Positions 1 to 8,081 of a stretch of DNA of 64,000 bases are shown here, one piece after another. The translations under genes were made by a program, and so were the position numbers. The stretch lies in contig NZ_JACOQH010000004.1 in NCBI RefSeq assembly GCF_014297335.1, forward strand, positions 1 to 64,000, given 5' to 3'. Within the stretch, counting starts at the first letter, position 1; every line of letters begins with the position of its first letter. The notes below the pieces were generated by a model. It saw only the letters and a program-made list of their open reading frames with translations, did not search any database and was not told the DNA's origin. The stretch comes from Roseburia_D yibonii. GTDB taxonomy: Bacteria > Bacillota > Clostridia > Lachnospirales > Lachnospiraceae.

Positions 1-159
1 CTGTAGCTTGTCGATCGGTTTGTACATTGTTTTAGTCCCTCGTATGCTCAAAATCTGTAAAAAACTGCAAGAAAAACGATTTGTTTTCGTCAAAATCCTT
101 GCTATCATTATACCAGAAAGTGGGGCAAAAGTCAGTAAAATCAAGTGTTTGCGGCTTGA

Positions 160-600
160 TCAGCAGACACTAAATACATCAGCCGATACCTCGGCAGACC
201 TGTTATTGCCACATCCCGTATTGATAATTATGACGGCGAAAATGTAACCTTTCATTACACCCGACACGAAGACAACAAAACAGTTACTGAAACCATCCCT
301 GCTTTGAACTTCATCCAAAAACTGATTGTACACATCCCCGAAAAACATTTCAAAATGCTCCGCTACTATGGGATATATGCAAAACATCATAAACAGGAAA
401 AGAATCTCCGTAAATGTATTTCTGCTGAAAAACAACGTTTCCTGCATTCTATCCAGGACTGGCGGCACTCCATTCTTCTCTCTTTCGGATACGACCCTCT
501 CTGCTGTTCCAAATGTGGCACTTCTATGTTGGTTTTAGAAGTTTACCACAAAAAAACTGCACTATTTGAACAATATCGAAAGGTTATGGGATATGGATAA
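160..600 (+). pseudogene. Remnant of IS91-type (Y2) transposase, C-terminal part
   Basis: The frame is open from about 160 to the stop at 598-600 and reads KYISRYLGRPVIA, then TFHYTRHEDN, IPEKHFKMLRYYGIYAKH and a Cys-x-x-Cys segment (CCSKCGTSML). From memory this is the C-terminal part of Firmicutes IS91-like transposases, which run about 350-400 residues. A stop codon at 157-159 closes the frame on the left, and the preceding 150 bases show no matching catalytic domain, so the gene is truncated. An internal ATG at 304 could start a 98-residue peptide, but I see no functional reason for it. It lies just left of an IS3 element, which suggests a site that has collected mobile DNA. Confidence 0.7.
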
Positions 601-685
601 ATCCATGCTCATAATCATTCTTTCTCCATAGTCAGATAGTGCAGCTGTCCTAAACCAAAACAAAAAACTGATGCTAGAATATAAA

Positions 686-707
686 TAGTACAAGCCAAAA
701 TGAGAAA
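686..707 (+). repeat. Left inverted repeat of the IS3 element
   Basis: TAGTACAAG, two differing bases, then AAAATGAGAAA. This matches the reverse complement of 1969-1990 in 20 of 22 positions. Confidence 0.8.
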
Positions 708-761
708 TTCCAAATACATATTAACATGGTACAATAGAGACATGCTGAAGGAGGATCTCAT

Positions 762-1046
762 ATGGCAATGCAACATGACAAACAATTTAAACTTGATGCA
801 ATCCGGTATTATCAAGATCATAAAGATCTCGGTGTACGTGGATGTGCAGAAAATCTTGGCATCGGATACAGCACACTAACAAAGTGGCTGAAAGACTTCC
901 GTGAATCCGGTGATATTCCTGTTCGGGGTTCTGGTAATTACGCATCCGATGAACAGAAGGAAATCGCCCGTCTCAGACGTGAATTACGTGATGCCCAAGA
1001 TGCACTTGATGTATTAAAAAAAGCAATCAACATTCTGGGAAAATGA
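762..1046 (+). CDS. IS3-family transposase OrfA (helix-turn-helix)
   Basis: 94 residues, the usual size for IS3 OrfA. The N-terminal half (about 8-60) is a helix-turn-helix of the transposase_8 type (RYYQDHKDLGVRGCAENLGI, then STLTKWLKDF) that binds the element ends. The C-terminal part is a leucine-zipper-like coiled coil (EIARLRRELRDAQDALDVLK) for multimerisation. The start is set by AAGGAGG about 9 bases upstream. The stop codon overlaps the orfB start (ATGA at 1043-1046), and orfB is in the -1 frame, so the main product may be a frameshift fusion. Confidence 0.9.
   Translation: MAMQHDKQFKLDAIRYYQDHKDLGVRGCAENLGIGYSTLTKWLKDFRESGDIPVRGSGNYASDEQKEIARLRRELRDAQDALDVLKKAINILGK
1016..1022 (+). 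other. Probable -1 programmed frameshift site (A AAA AAA)
   Basis: In the orfA frame the bases read ttA AAA AAA Gca, a slippery heptamer near the end of orfA. The -1 frame is open from here through to the orfB start, so slippage would give the OrfAB fusion transposase used by IS3-family elements. The motif and open frame are seen; the shift itself is inferred. Confidence 0.65.
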
Positions 1047-1957
1047 CGGAAGCCATTTATCTCGAAGTGTCTGAGAAGACGGAAGCTGCCCGAAAGGCTG
1101 GACGCCGGTTTTCCGTCTCCGGAATGTTGAAATTTTTAGGTGTCTCACGTTCAGGATATCGTGCATGGCTCCACCGCGTACCTTCTGATACAGAAAAACG
1201 TCGTGAAGCTGTAAAAGCAAAAATACAGGATATTTATGATGATTCCAAGCAGAACTACGGCGCTCCGAAAATCACTGTAGAACTGCGAAAAACCGGTGAA
1301 GTCATTTCGGAAAGAACCGTTGGTACATATATGCGCCAAATGGGAATCCGTGCTCAGTGGAGCAAACCATGGACCATCACCACAAAAGATTCTGATTTCA
1401 GCACAGAATTACAAAATATCCTTGATGAACAGTTTAATCCTGACCGCCCGAATGCTGTCTGGTGTTCGGATATCACCTACATCTGGACAATAGACGGATT
1501 TGTCTATCTGACCAGTATTATGGATTTATTTTCCAGAAAAATCATAGCATGGACACTTTCAAAAACACTGGAAGTATCCTGCGTGATTGATACGATAAAC
1601 AAAGCCAAAGCTCGCCGAAATATCGACCAGCCATTGATCATTCACTCTGATCGTGGCAGTCAGTACGTTGCGACGGAATATAAAAAAGTAACAGAAAATA
1701 TGCAGCGTAGTTACTCAAAGAAAGCATTTCCGTGGGATAATGCCTGCATTGAATCCTTCCATTCGATTATCAAACGTGAATGGCTCAACCGCTTTAAAAT
1801 TCACGATTACAAGCAGGCATACCGCTTGATTTTCGAATATCTGGAAGCTTTCTACAATACGAAACGAATTCATAGCCATTGTAACTATATGTCACCAAAT
1901 GAATTCGAACGATTGTATGAAAGAACACACACTGAGGCTGAGCTTCTGGCGGGTTAA
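1043..1957 (+). CDS. IS3-family transposase OrfB (DDE integrase core)
   Basis: 304 residues with an N-terminal HTH_21-like part (about 60-110, NYGAPKITVELRKTGEVIS) followed by an rve integrase domain. The DDE triad is visible as WCSDITYI, HSDRGSQY and CIESFHSIIK, and the family C-terminal YNTKRIHS motif is present. It catalyses strand transfer and is normally made as an OrfAB fusion by -1 slippage at the A-run near 1016-1022. No internal stop is seen, so the gene seems intact. Confidence 0.92.
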   Translation: MTEAIYLEVSEKTEAARKAGRRFSVSGMLKFLGVSRSGYRAWLHRVPSDTEKRREAVKAKIQDIYDDSKQNYGAPKITVELRKTGEVISERTVGTYMRQMGIRAQWSKPWTITTKDSDFSTELQNILDEQFNPDRPNAVWCSDITYIWTIDGFVYLTSIMDLFSRKIIAWTLSKTLEVSCVIDTINKAKARRNIDQPLIIHSDRGSQYVATEYKKVTENMQRSYSKKAFPWDNACIESFHSIIKREWLNRFKIHDYKQAYRLIFEYLEAFYNTKRIHSHCNYMSPNEFERLYERTHTEAELLAG

Positions 1958-1968
1958 AATGGGAAAAG

Positions 1969-1990
1969 TTTCTCATTTTAACTTGTACTA
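1969..1990 (-). repeat. Right inverted repeat of the IS3 element
   Basis: Read on the minus strand it begins TAGTACAAG and continues AAAATGAGAAA after two differing bases, matching the left end. It lies 12 bases beyond the orfB stop codon. Confidence 0.8.
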
Positions 1991-2121
1991 AATCTTGACA
2001 TAGGACCAAACTTCATAAACAACGTCATGGCGAATCCACCATTCGCTCTTTTGCCATGTCATTTTTTATTTCTAGTCTATTATACACTATTTCTGACTGT
2101 TTGAGAAATTTCCTATGATTC

Positions 2122-2156
2122 AAAAAAAACACCGGAAAGTCAAACGGCTTTCCGGT
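2122..2156 (-). terminator. Terminator downstream of xerD
   Basis: The arms ACCGGAAAG (2131-2139) and CTTTCCGGT (2148-2156) form a 9-bp stem. On the minus strand it is followed by a run of T (A-run at 2122-2129). T-rich sequence on the other side means it could also stop plus-strand transcription leaving the IS element. Confidence 0.8.
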
Positions 2157-2195
2157 ATTCTTTTTTATTATTTCTCTTTTTATTTCTTTATCACT

Positions 2196-3080
2196 TTATC
2201 CTCTGGGATGCGCTTTTTTATAAACCTCACGCACTCTGCCCTGATTGAGCGCATTGTATACCTGCGTTGTCGCAATATCCGAATGCCCGAGCATTTCCTG
2301 CACCGAATGTAAATCCGCTCCATTTGAAACCAGATGCGCCGCAAAAGAATGACGCAGCGTATGCGGTGTAATGTCCGCTTCGATTCCTGCCATTGCTCCA
2401 TAATGTTTGATCAGCTTCCAGAAGCCCTGACGGCTCATCGCCTTACCGGAGCAGTTTGTAAACAAAAGCTCACAGGCGTCATCATCCACCAGAAACGGTC
2501 TTCCATTTTCCAGATATGCCAAAACCGCTTCCCTTGCCTTATCACCAAACGGTACCACACGCTCTTTATGCGCGTCTTTGCATGTTACAAATTCAAGATT
2601 CAGATTGATCTCTGATATTTTTAAATGGATCAGTTCTGAAACCCGGATCCCGGTTGCGTACAAAAGCTCTAACATCGCGCGGTCGCGCAATTCCTTGGGC
2701 GACGTTCCCGACGGCTGTTCCAACAGGCGTTCTGTCTCCTCGACCGTAAGGATCTCAGGCAGTTTTTTTTCTATTTTAGGCGCCTTTAAGTTCTCTGACG
2801 GATCATGTTCGATTCGTTCCTCTCTTGCCAGATAATGAAAGAATGCTTTCATGGATGCGATGCTTCTTGAGATCGTGGACGCCTTGCGCCCGATCTTTTC
2901 CAAATATAAAATATAAGAATTTAACATCGTCTCACTGATCTGTTCGACATCTTCCATATCCTGCTCTGCCAGGAACTGACACAGTTTTTTCAAATCTCTC
3001 TCATACGAGAGTTCTGTATTTTCGGAGGTATGTCTCTCCTCACGCATATACATAATAAAATTTTCAATTTCCTGTGTCAT
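2196..3080 (-). CDS. xerD: Site-specific tyrosine recombinase XerD
   Basis: 294 residues, the usual XerD length. An N-terminal SAM-like core-binding domain (about 1-90) is followed by the tyrosine recombinase domain. Catalytic residues are visible: Arg146 (ATGIRVSEL), Lys172 in the beta-hairpin, His240 and Arg243 (TPHTLRHSFA), His266 (LGHSDI) and the nucleophile Tyr275 (TTQVYNAL). With XerC it resolves chromosome dimers at dif. It lies downstream of nudF and spoIIM, matching the Firmicutes order nudF-spoIIM-xerD seen in Bacillus. A 190-base A/T-rich gap separates it from spoIIM, so it may have its own promoter. Confidence 0.93.
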   Translation of the reverse strand: MTQEIENFIMYMREERHTSENTELSYERDLKKLCQFLAEQDMEDVEQISETMLNSYILYLEKIGRKASTISRSIASMKAFFHYLAREERIEHDPSENLKAPKIEKKLPEILTVEETERLLEQPSGTSPKELRDRAMLELLYATGIRVSELIHLKISEINLNLEFVTCKDAHKERVVPFGDKAREAVLAYLENGRPFLVDDDACELLFTNCSGKAMSRQGFWKLIKHYGAMAGIEADITPHTLRHSFAAHLVSNGADLHSVQEMLGHSDIATTQVYNALNQGRVREVYKKAHPRG

Positions 3081-3270
3081 ATACGTCTTAACCCTTCCGC
3101 CTGTAATGTAAAAAATGTACCCGAAAAAGAGGTACCATCCTATTATAATATATCAGTATAAAAATGCAAATAGCAATTTTAAACAGAATTTTTTGATTTA
3201 CATAAAACTACTACATATCGCAAACCCGGATTTTTTTCGCACCACATCTGGTAAATTTTTTTTTATTTTT

Positions 3271-3843
3271 TCAGAGAATTTTTACCAGTTTCTTCATGAT
3301 GCGCGGATTTACATAACTTTCCGTCATTATGCCGATAAAAAAGAGTCCCAAAGTCATCACTATACCGCCCAGAAATAAAACTTTTTCAGGAAGTCCACCG
3401 GACGCGCTCTGTCTTTTCATCTCTCTTTTTCCAAGATAACAGCTAAGTCCGAATAGGATCAGATAAAGCGGAATGTAAAACAGGTAATGTGGAAACAGCA
3501 GCGCACACAACACCGGTATCCCGCGAATCCCGAAATTGACGATCACAGACACCATCGCAACTCCGAATGAAAATCCATTCCACGCCAGATATACAAAATG
3601 GGTTGGAATACCGATTCTTGTGATCCCGAGCAGAAAAAGCAGAAAAAAAACAGCCCCCCGGTTTTCGGCTACATAAAAAAGCAGATCATCATAATTGATC
3701 GATGCGTACAACAGCTGTTTCACAAAGTATTCATTTAAGATCCCGTAGTGTCTTAATTCTTCAACGCCGAGTGTATTTGCAAGAACGATACCCGCTAGAA
3801 ACGAGATCAGATATACACATTCCGCCTTCCTTGCCATCGTCAT
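3271..3843 (-). CDS. spoIIM: Stage II sporulation protein M (SpoIIM/DUF95)
   Basis: An integral membrane protein of about 190 residues with several hydrophobic segments. The motif GITRIGIPTHFVYLAWNGFS and the segment LLFPHYLFYIPLYLILFGLS fit the SpoIIM/DUF95 family. With SpoIID and SpoIIP, SpoIIM drives peptidoglycan remodelling during engulfment in the mother cell. The frame is open further upstream into nudF, but that part is just the nudF sequence read in another frame. I use the ATG at 3843. Its ribosome binding site is poor, and a GTG at 3858 is an alternative. The nudF-spoIIM-xerD context supports the call. Confidence 0.85.
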   Translation of the reverse strand: MTMARKAECVYLISFLAGIVLANTLGVEELRHYGILNEYFVKQLLYASINYDDLLFYVAENRGAVFFLLFLLGITRIGIPTHFVYLAWNGFSFGVAMVSVIVNFGIRGIPVLCALLFPHYLFYIPLYLILFGLSCYLGKREMKRQSASGGLPEKVLFLGGIVMTLGLFFIGIMTESYVNPRIMKKLVKIL

Positions 3844-3901
3844 CTTTATAACGGCCACATACTTTCTTTGTTTTCTCTCTTTAACGTATGCCTTCTTTGT
3901 C

Positions 3902-4459
3902 CTATTTATGAATCCTGCCGGTAAGCAGTTTGCTCTGATATGCCAAAATTCCAGCCACCGTCTTGGCATCCTGTATTTCGCCGCAGTAAATCTTTTGTAC
4001 CGCTTCATCAAGTGGCATGGACACGATCTCGATCTCTTCTCCCTCATCCAGCTTCTGGACACCCGGTGTCAGATCTGTTGCAAGGTATACATCAATAAAT
4101 TCATTGCAAAACGCAACGGTCGTTTTTAACTGTAACAGCTTTTCGACATGTTCACTTTTCCATCCGGTTTCTTCTTCCAGTTCCCGTGTTGCGCAGACCA
4201 TCGTATCTTCTGTCACGGAATCTCTTGATCCGGCCGGGATCTCCAGCGTCTCACGATCCAGCGCTGAACGGTACTGACGAACCAGTAACAGATTTCCATT
4301 CTCCGCAACCGCTACCACTGCCGCCGCTCCCTTTCTGTGAGACACAAAATCCCACTTCGCCGTTTTTCCATCCGGCAGCTGCATATAGTCTGCATAAATG
4401 TCCAGTATTGAGCCCTGATACACCAGTTCTCTCTTTAATCGTTTGATATGATGTTTCAT
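3902..4459 (-). CDS. nudF: ADP-ribose pyrophosphatase, Nudix family
   Basis: 185 residues. It hydrolyses ADP-ribose to AMP and ribose 5-phosphate (housecleaning Nudix enzyme). The Nudix box runs GSRDSVTED then REL-EEETGW; compared with the standard GX5EX7REUXEEXGU there is one extra residue between the Gly and the first Glu. The ADPRase N-terminal pattern (KRELVYQGSILDIYADYMQL, AAAVVAVAENGNLLLVRQYR) is clear. The frame is open 25 codons further upstream, but AAGGAGG lies 7 bases before the ATG at 4459, which I take as the start. The longer form would also run into the rny terminator hairpin. Confidence 0.9.
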   Translation of the reverse strand: MKHHIKRLKRELVYQGSILDIYADYMQLPDGKTAKWDFVSHRKGAAAVVAVAENGNLLLVRQYRSALDRETLEIPAGSRDSVTEDTMVCATRELEEETGWKSEHVEKLLQLKTTVAFCNEFIDVYLATDLTPGVQKLDEGEEIEIVSMPLDEAVQKIYCGEIQDAKTVAGILAYQSKLLTGRIHK

Positions 4460-4483
4460 TTTATCCTCCTTATCGCTTATTAC

Positions 4484-4520
4484 AAAAAAACCACCATATT
4501 TTACAATATAGTGGTTTTTT
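4484..4520 (-). terminator. rny: Terminator downstream of rny
   Basis: A 10-bp stem, CCACCATATT (4491-4500) with AATATAGTGG (4505-4514), has a 4-base loop. It is flanked by A-runs and T-runs on both sides, so it can work in both directions; on the minus strand it ends rny transcription. Confidence 0.85.
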
Positions 4521-4536
4521 ATTTTCTGTTTCAAAA

Positions 4537-6084
4537 TTATTTTGCATAATCAACAACACGTGACTCGCGGATAACGCTGACCTTGATCTGTCCCGGATAC
4601 TCCAGTTCAGCCTCGATCTGCTTTGAAATATCGCGTGCCAGCAATACCATATCGGCATCATTGATCTGCTCAGGAACTACCATAACACGAATCTCTCTAC
4701 CTGCCTGAATTGCAAAAGATTTTTCTACCCCTTTGAAGCCATTTGTAATGTCTTCTAACTGTTTTAATCGGTTGGAATATGTTTCCAGTGTCTCTCTTCT
4801 TGCTCCCGGACGGGCTGCGCTGATCGTATCAGCCGCCTGTACAAGACATGCGATCAGAGACTCCGGTTCCACATCGCCATGATGCGCTTCTACAGCATTG
4901 ATGATAATTGGGGATTCTTTGTATTTTCTACATAAATCCACACCAATCTGAATATGTGAGCCTTCCATTTCGTGATCCACTGACTTACCAATATCGTGTA
5001 AAAGACCTGCACGCTTCGCAGTTCTTACATCTACACCTACCTCGGCTGCCAGCAGTCCGGAAAGCTGCGCCACTTCAATCGAATGCTTTAATGCATTCTG
5101 ACCATAACTTGTTCTGAATTTCATTCTTCCAAGCAGACGAACCAGTTCCGGATGAATTCCGTGAACGCCAACCTCCAGGGTCGCCGCTTCACCTTCTTCA
5201 CGAATCATAGTCTCGACTTCTTTCTGAGCCTTCTCGACCATTTCTTCGATTCTTGCCGGATGGATTCTGCCATCTACGATCAGTTTTTCCAGTGCGATAC
5301 GCGCCACTTCTCTGCGGATTGGATCAAATCCGGACAAGATAACTGCTTCCGGTGTATCATCAATGATCAGATCCACACCCGTAAGTGTCTCCAGTGTACG
5401 GATATTTCGTCCTTCTCTACCAATGATTCTTCCCTTCATCTCGTCATTTGGAAGCTGTACTACCGAAATCGTCGTCTCAGCTACATGATCTGCCGCACAT
5501 TTCTGAATTGCTGTGACTACATACTCCTTCGCTTTCTTGCCAGCCTCTTCTTTTGCCTGACTTTCCATTTCCTTGATCATTTTCGCGGTATCAAGTTTCA
5601 CATCTTCTTCAACAGTTTTTAAAAGGTATTCTTTTGCCTGTTCGGAGGTAAGACCGGAGATTCTTTCAAGTTCCCGCACCCGCTCCTCATGGAGCTTCGC
5701 AACTTCTGCTTTTTGTCTGTTAATTTCTTCTTCTTTCGCTGCAAAACCCGCTTCGCGCTTCTCGATCGCTTCTAACTTTCTGTCCAGGTTAGATTCTTTC
5801 TGTTCTACGCGGCGTTCATTACGCTGGATCTCGGATCTTCTCTCTTTGATTTCCTTATCAAGATCGTTCTTCGCACGGATTGATTCTTCCTTGACTTCAA
5901 GTAAAGATTCCCTCTTTTTCGTCTCTGCGGTTTTTACTGCTTCATCTATTATTTCTCTCGCTTTGTCTTCCGCGTTTCCGATCTTAGCCTCGGAAGCCTT
6001 CTTGAAATAAGAAGTGGCAACAAAGTAAGTAATAGGAATAGCAACAACTAACGTGACTATTACAGCAATAATTACTTGTGGCAC
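4537..6084 (-). CDS. rny: Ribonuclease Y
   Basis: 515 residues, the standard size. The order is an N-terminal membrane anchor (about 3-25), a long charged coiled coil (about 30-170), a KH RNA-binding domain (GRIIGREGRNIRTLETLTGV) and an HD phosphohydrolase domain with the metal-binding LLHDIGK motif and EAHHGD. It is a membrane-bound endoribonuclease that starts mRNA decay in Firmicutes. The start codon is GTG at 6084, with AGGAGG 8 bases upstream. A possible sigma-A promoter (ATGACA, 17 bases, TTATAT) lies just upstream. The order recA-recX-rny is common in clostridia. Confidence 0.96.
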   Translation of the reverse strand: MPQVIIAVIVTLVVAIPITYFVATSYFKKASEAKIGNAEDKAREIIDEAVKTAETKKRESLLEVKEESIRAKNDLDKEIKERRSEIQRNERRVEQKESNLDRKLEAIEKREAGFAAKEEEINRQKAEVAKLHEERVRELERISGLTSEQAKEYLLKTVEEDVKLDTAKMIKEMESQAKEEAGKKAKEYVVTAIQKCAADHVAETTISVVQLPNDEMKGRIIGREGRNIRTLETLTGVDLIIDDTPEAVILSGFDPIRREVARIALEKLIVDGRIHPARIEEMVEKAQKEVETMIREEGEAATLEVGVHGIHPELVRLLGRMKFRTSYGQNALKHSIEVAQLSGLLAAEVGVDVRTAKRAGLLHDIGKSVDHEMEGSHIQIGVDLCRKYKESPIIINAVEAHHGDVEPESLIACLVQAADTISAARPGARRETLETYSNRLKQLEDITNGFKGVEKSFAIQAGREIRVMVVPEQINDADMVLLARDISKQIEAELEYPGQIKVSVIRESRVVDYAK

Positions 6085-6182
6085 AGGCGCACCTCCTTTA
6101 TTAAGTTTTCATTGTCCATATAACAAAATTTCTTTCGATCTGTCATAAATAACAACATATAAATTTTATACTTAATCACAAG

Positions 6183-6794
6183 TTATGTCAAGTAGTCGTC
6201 GCATTTCATTACATGTAAAATGTCACTGCTCTTATATCCCCGCCGAAGCAGATACCCATACATTCTCCGTTGTTCCGCAGGCAGCTTCTCACCGGAAAAA
6301 TATCCTTTTTTCTGTAAGATCTGTTCAATCATTTTTCTTTCATCGGACTGATATTCCTGCGAAAGTGCCTGCTCGATCAGATCTTTGGAAACGCCTTTTC
6401 TCATCAGATCCATTTTCAGACGCACCGCGCTTTTTTGTCCCTGATGGAAACGCACATAATTCTCCGCGTACCTGCGATCGTCAATGTAGTGATAACGTTT
6501 TACATAGTCTACCGCTTCATCGACAAGCTCCTGTGGATATCCGTTCATCCGCAGTTTTTCCCTCAGATTGCTTTCTGTCCGGTCCATCTTTTCCAACAGA
6601 TGCATCGCGCGTTTCTTCACACGTTTTCCGATCACCTGATAGAAGATCTCATGGTACTCTTCTTCCGGCAGATCCTCGCCCTCTTCTATCCGGTATTTTC
6701 TTATCTCACCGCGATACAGCACGAGATCCTCTGCATCTTCAAACACAACCCGTACTTTTTTTGCCGGAAGATCTTTCAGCTCCTGTACCAGCAT
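6183..6794 (-). CDS. recX: Regulatory protein RecX
   Basis: 203 residues built of three-helix RecX repeats (LLEKMDRTESNLREKLRMNG, then YHYIDDRRYAENYVRFHQ, and LMRKGVSKDLIEQAL). RecX binds RecA filaments and modulates their activity. The start lies 3 bases after the recA stop codon, and its ribosome binding site (GAGAAGGAAG) is inside the end of recA, so the two are probably translationally coupled and share the SOS promoter. Confidence 0.92.
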   Translation of the reverse strand: MLVQELKDLPAKKVRVVFEDAEDLVLYRGEIRKYRIEEGEDLPEEEYHEIFYQVIGKRVKKRAMHLLEKMDRTESNLREKLRMNGYPQELVDEAVDYVKRYHYIDDRRYAENYVRFHQGQKSAVRLKMDLMRKGVSKDLIEQALSQEYQSDERKMIEQILQKKGYFSGEKLPAEQRRMYGYLLRRGYKSSDILHVMKCDDYLT

Positions 6795-6797
6795 GCA

Positions 6798-7883
6798 CTA
6801 TGCTTCCTTCTCTGCTTTGGTTTCTTTCTCCTTCTTATCCGCAGACTTCGGCTGCTCTGCGTCAGCAGTACCGTCATCCATGCCGTCCGCTCCAAGTCCG
6901 TAATGCGCCCGCACCTGTGCCTCAATTTCCGCGAAGACCTCCGGTCTGTCTTTCAAAAACTGCTTTGCGTTTTCACGTCCCTGTCCGATCTTCTCACCGT
7001 TATACGCATACCAAGCTCCGGACTTATTTACAATTCCAAGGTCTGACGCAAGGTCTAACGCATCTCCCTCTCTTGAGATTCCCTGCCCGAACATGATATC
7101 AAATTCCGCTTCCCTAAATGGCGGTGCCACCTTATTCTTTACAACCTTGATCCTGGTCCGGTTTCCGACTACCTCTCCCGCCTGTTTCAACGCCTCGATA
7201 CGGCGCACATCCAGACGCACGGATGAGTAGAATTTCAACGCACGTCCACCGGTTGTTGTCTCCGGATTTCCAAACATCACGCCCACTTTTTCACGCAGCT
7301 GGTTGATAAAGATAACGATACAGTTCGAACGGCTGATTGCTGCTGTCAGCTTACGGAGTGCCTGGGACATCAGACGTGCCTGAAGTCCGACATGTGAATC
7401 TCCCATGTCACCGTCAATCTCCGCCTTCGGAACCAATGCCGCCACAGAGTCAACGATCACAATGTCCACCGCTCCGGAACGCACCATGGTCTCTGTGATC
7501 TCAAGTGCCTGCTCACCGTTATCCGGCTGTGATATGTAAAGGTTATCGATATCCACGCCTATATTTCTTGCATAAACCGGATCGAGCGCATGCTCTGCGT
7601 CAATAAATCCGGCAATACCGCCACGTTTCTGTACCTCCGCCACTACATGCAGTGCCACGGTCGTCTTACCACTGGACTCCGGTCCGTAAACCTCAATGAT
7701 CCTTCCCTTTGGAAGTCCTCCGAGACCAAGCGCGATATCCAGACTGAGCGCTCCGGTCGGGACAGTCTCCACATTCATACTGGTACTCGGATCTCCAAGC
7801 TTCATGATAGAGCCCTTGCCATACTGCTTCTCGATCTGTGAAATTGCGGCATCCAATGCCTTTAATTTATCTTCCTTTGCCAT
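6798..7883 (-). CDS. recA: Recombinase A
   Basis: 361 residues. Walker A (GPESSGKTT), the FIDAEHALDP and VDSVAALVPKAEI motifs, loop L1 and L2 segments (INQLREKVGVMFGNPETTTG) and an acidic, lysine-rich C-terminal tail are all present. RecA forms filaments on single-stranded DNA for homologous recombination and triggers LexA self-cleavage. The ORF extends 6 codons further upstream, but AGAAGGAG lies before the ATG at 7883 (MAKEDKLKAL), which is the normal RecA N-terminus. It is transcribed from a promoter flanked by two LexA-box-like sequences. Confidence 0.98.
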   Translation of the reverse strand: MAKEDKLKALDAAISQIEKQYGKGSIMKLGDPSTSMNVETVPTGALSLDIALGLGGLPKGRIIEVYGPESSGKTTVALHVVAEVQKRGGIAGFIDAEHALDPVYARNIGVDIDNLYISQPDNGEQALEITETMVRSGAVDIVIVDSVAALVPKAEIDGDMGDSHVGLQARLMSQALRKLTAAISRSNCIVIFINQLREKVGVMFGNPETTTGGRALKFYSSVRLDVRRIEALKQAGEVVGNRTRIKVVKNKVAPPFREAEFDIMFGQGISREGDALDLASDLGIVNKSGAWYAYNGEKIGQGRENAKQFLKDRPEVFAEIEAQVRAHYGLGADGMDDGTADAEQPKSADKKEKETKAEKEA

Positions 7884-7902
7884 TTTTATTCTCCTTCTCA
7901 CG

Positions 7903-7916
7903 CGAACCTATGTTCG
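7903..7916 (-). promoter_or_regulatory. recA: LexA/SOS box of recA (downstream of -10)
   Basis: CGAACATAGGTTCG on the minus strand, an exact match to the Gram-positive LexA consensus CGAAC-N4-GTTCG. It lies 20 bases upstream of the recA start codon and just downstream of the -10 box. Confidence 0.9.
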
Positions 7917-7929
7917 CTACGCTGTTATT

Positions 7930-7958
7930 ATCATATACTGTCTTCGTTTAAAAGTCAA
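7930..7958 (-). promoter_or_regulatory. recA: recA promoter (sigma-A)
   Basis: TTGACT (7953-7958), a 17-base spacer, then TATGAT (7930-7935) on the minus strand. It sits between two LexA-like boxes, so LexA would block it in undamaged cells. Confidence 0.9.
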
Positions 7959-7968
7959 CTACTTTTTT

Positions 7969-7982
7969 CGAAAATATGTTCG
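7969..7982 (-). promoter_or_regulatory. recA: Second, imperfect LexA box upstream of the recA -35
   Basis: CGAACATATTTTCG on the minus strand has one mismatch to CGAAC-N4-GTTCG. Its centre is 66 bases from that of the perfect box, on the other side of the promoter. Confidence 0.65.
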
Positions 7983-8013
7983 TTTTTATCCGGATTGGGA
8001 ATTCATCTATAAG

Positions 8014-8046
8014 AAAAAAAGAACAGTTGAAGATTTTCAACTGTTC
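8014..8046 (-). terminator. trxA: Terminator downstream of trxA
   Basis: An 11-bp stem, GAACAGTTGAA with TTCAACTGTTC (8021-8046), followed on the minus strand by seven T. It separates trxA from the recA promoter. Confidence 0.88.
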
Positions 8047-8081
8047 TCATTATAAATTCCATGCTCTGTTTTCGTCAAGCC

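Larger units (their letters stand above)
686..1990 (+). mobile_element. IS3-family insertion sequence
   Basis: About 1.3 kb bounded by imperfect inverted repeats (686-707 and 1969-1990) and carrying overlapping orfA and orfB in the -1 arrangement typical of IS3-family elements. Both frames are intact, the DDE residues are present and the slippery heptamer is intact, so the element may be active. I could not confirm a target-site duplication: the bases flanking the repeats (AAA on the left, AAT on the right) do not match clearly. It sits between an IS91-type remnant and the xerD terminator. Confidence 0.85.

Noticed and set aside
1..159. A 79-codon frame at the left edge (8-247) as a gene
   Set aside because: It has no recognisable domain, has a poor start and runs out of frame into the IS91-type remnant.
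3844..4062. A longer SpoIIM N-terminus
   Set aside because: This stretch is the nudF coding sequence read in another frame and is rich in Arg/Trp/Cys, unlike SpoIIM.
5573..6010. Long plus-strand open frames opposite rny (also 5152-5622)
   Set aside because: They are Ser/Phe-rich complements of the rny coiled coil, with no ribosome binding site and no recognisable domain.
6185..7096. A 303-codon plus-strand frame opposite recX and recA
   Set aside because: It mirrors two certain genes, has biased His/Pro/Ser content and no start signal; it is a shadow frame.
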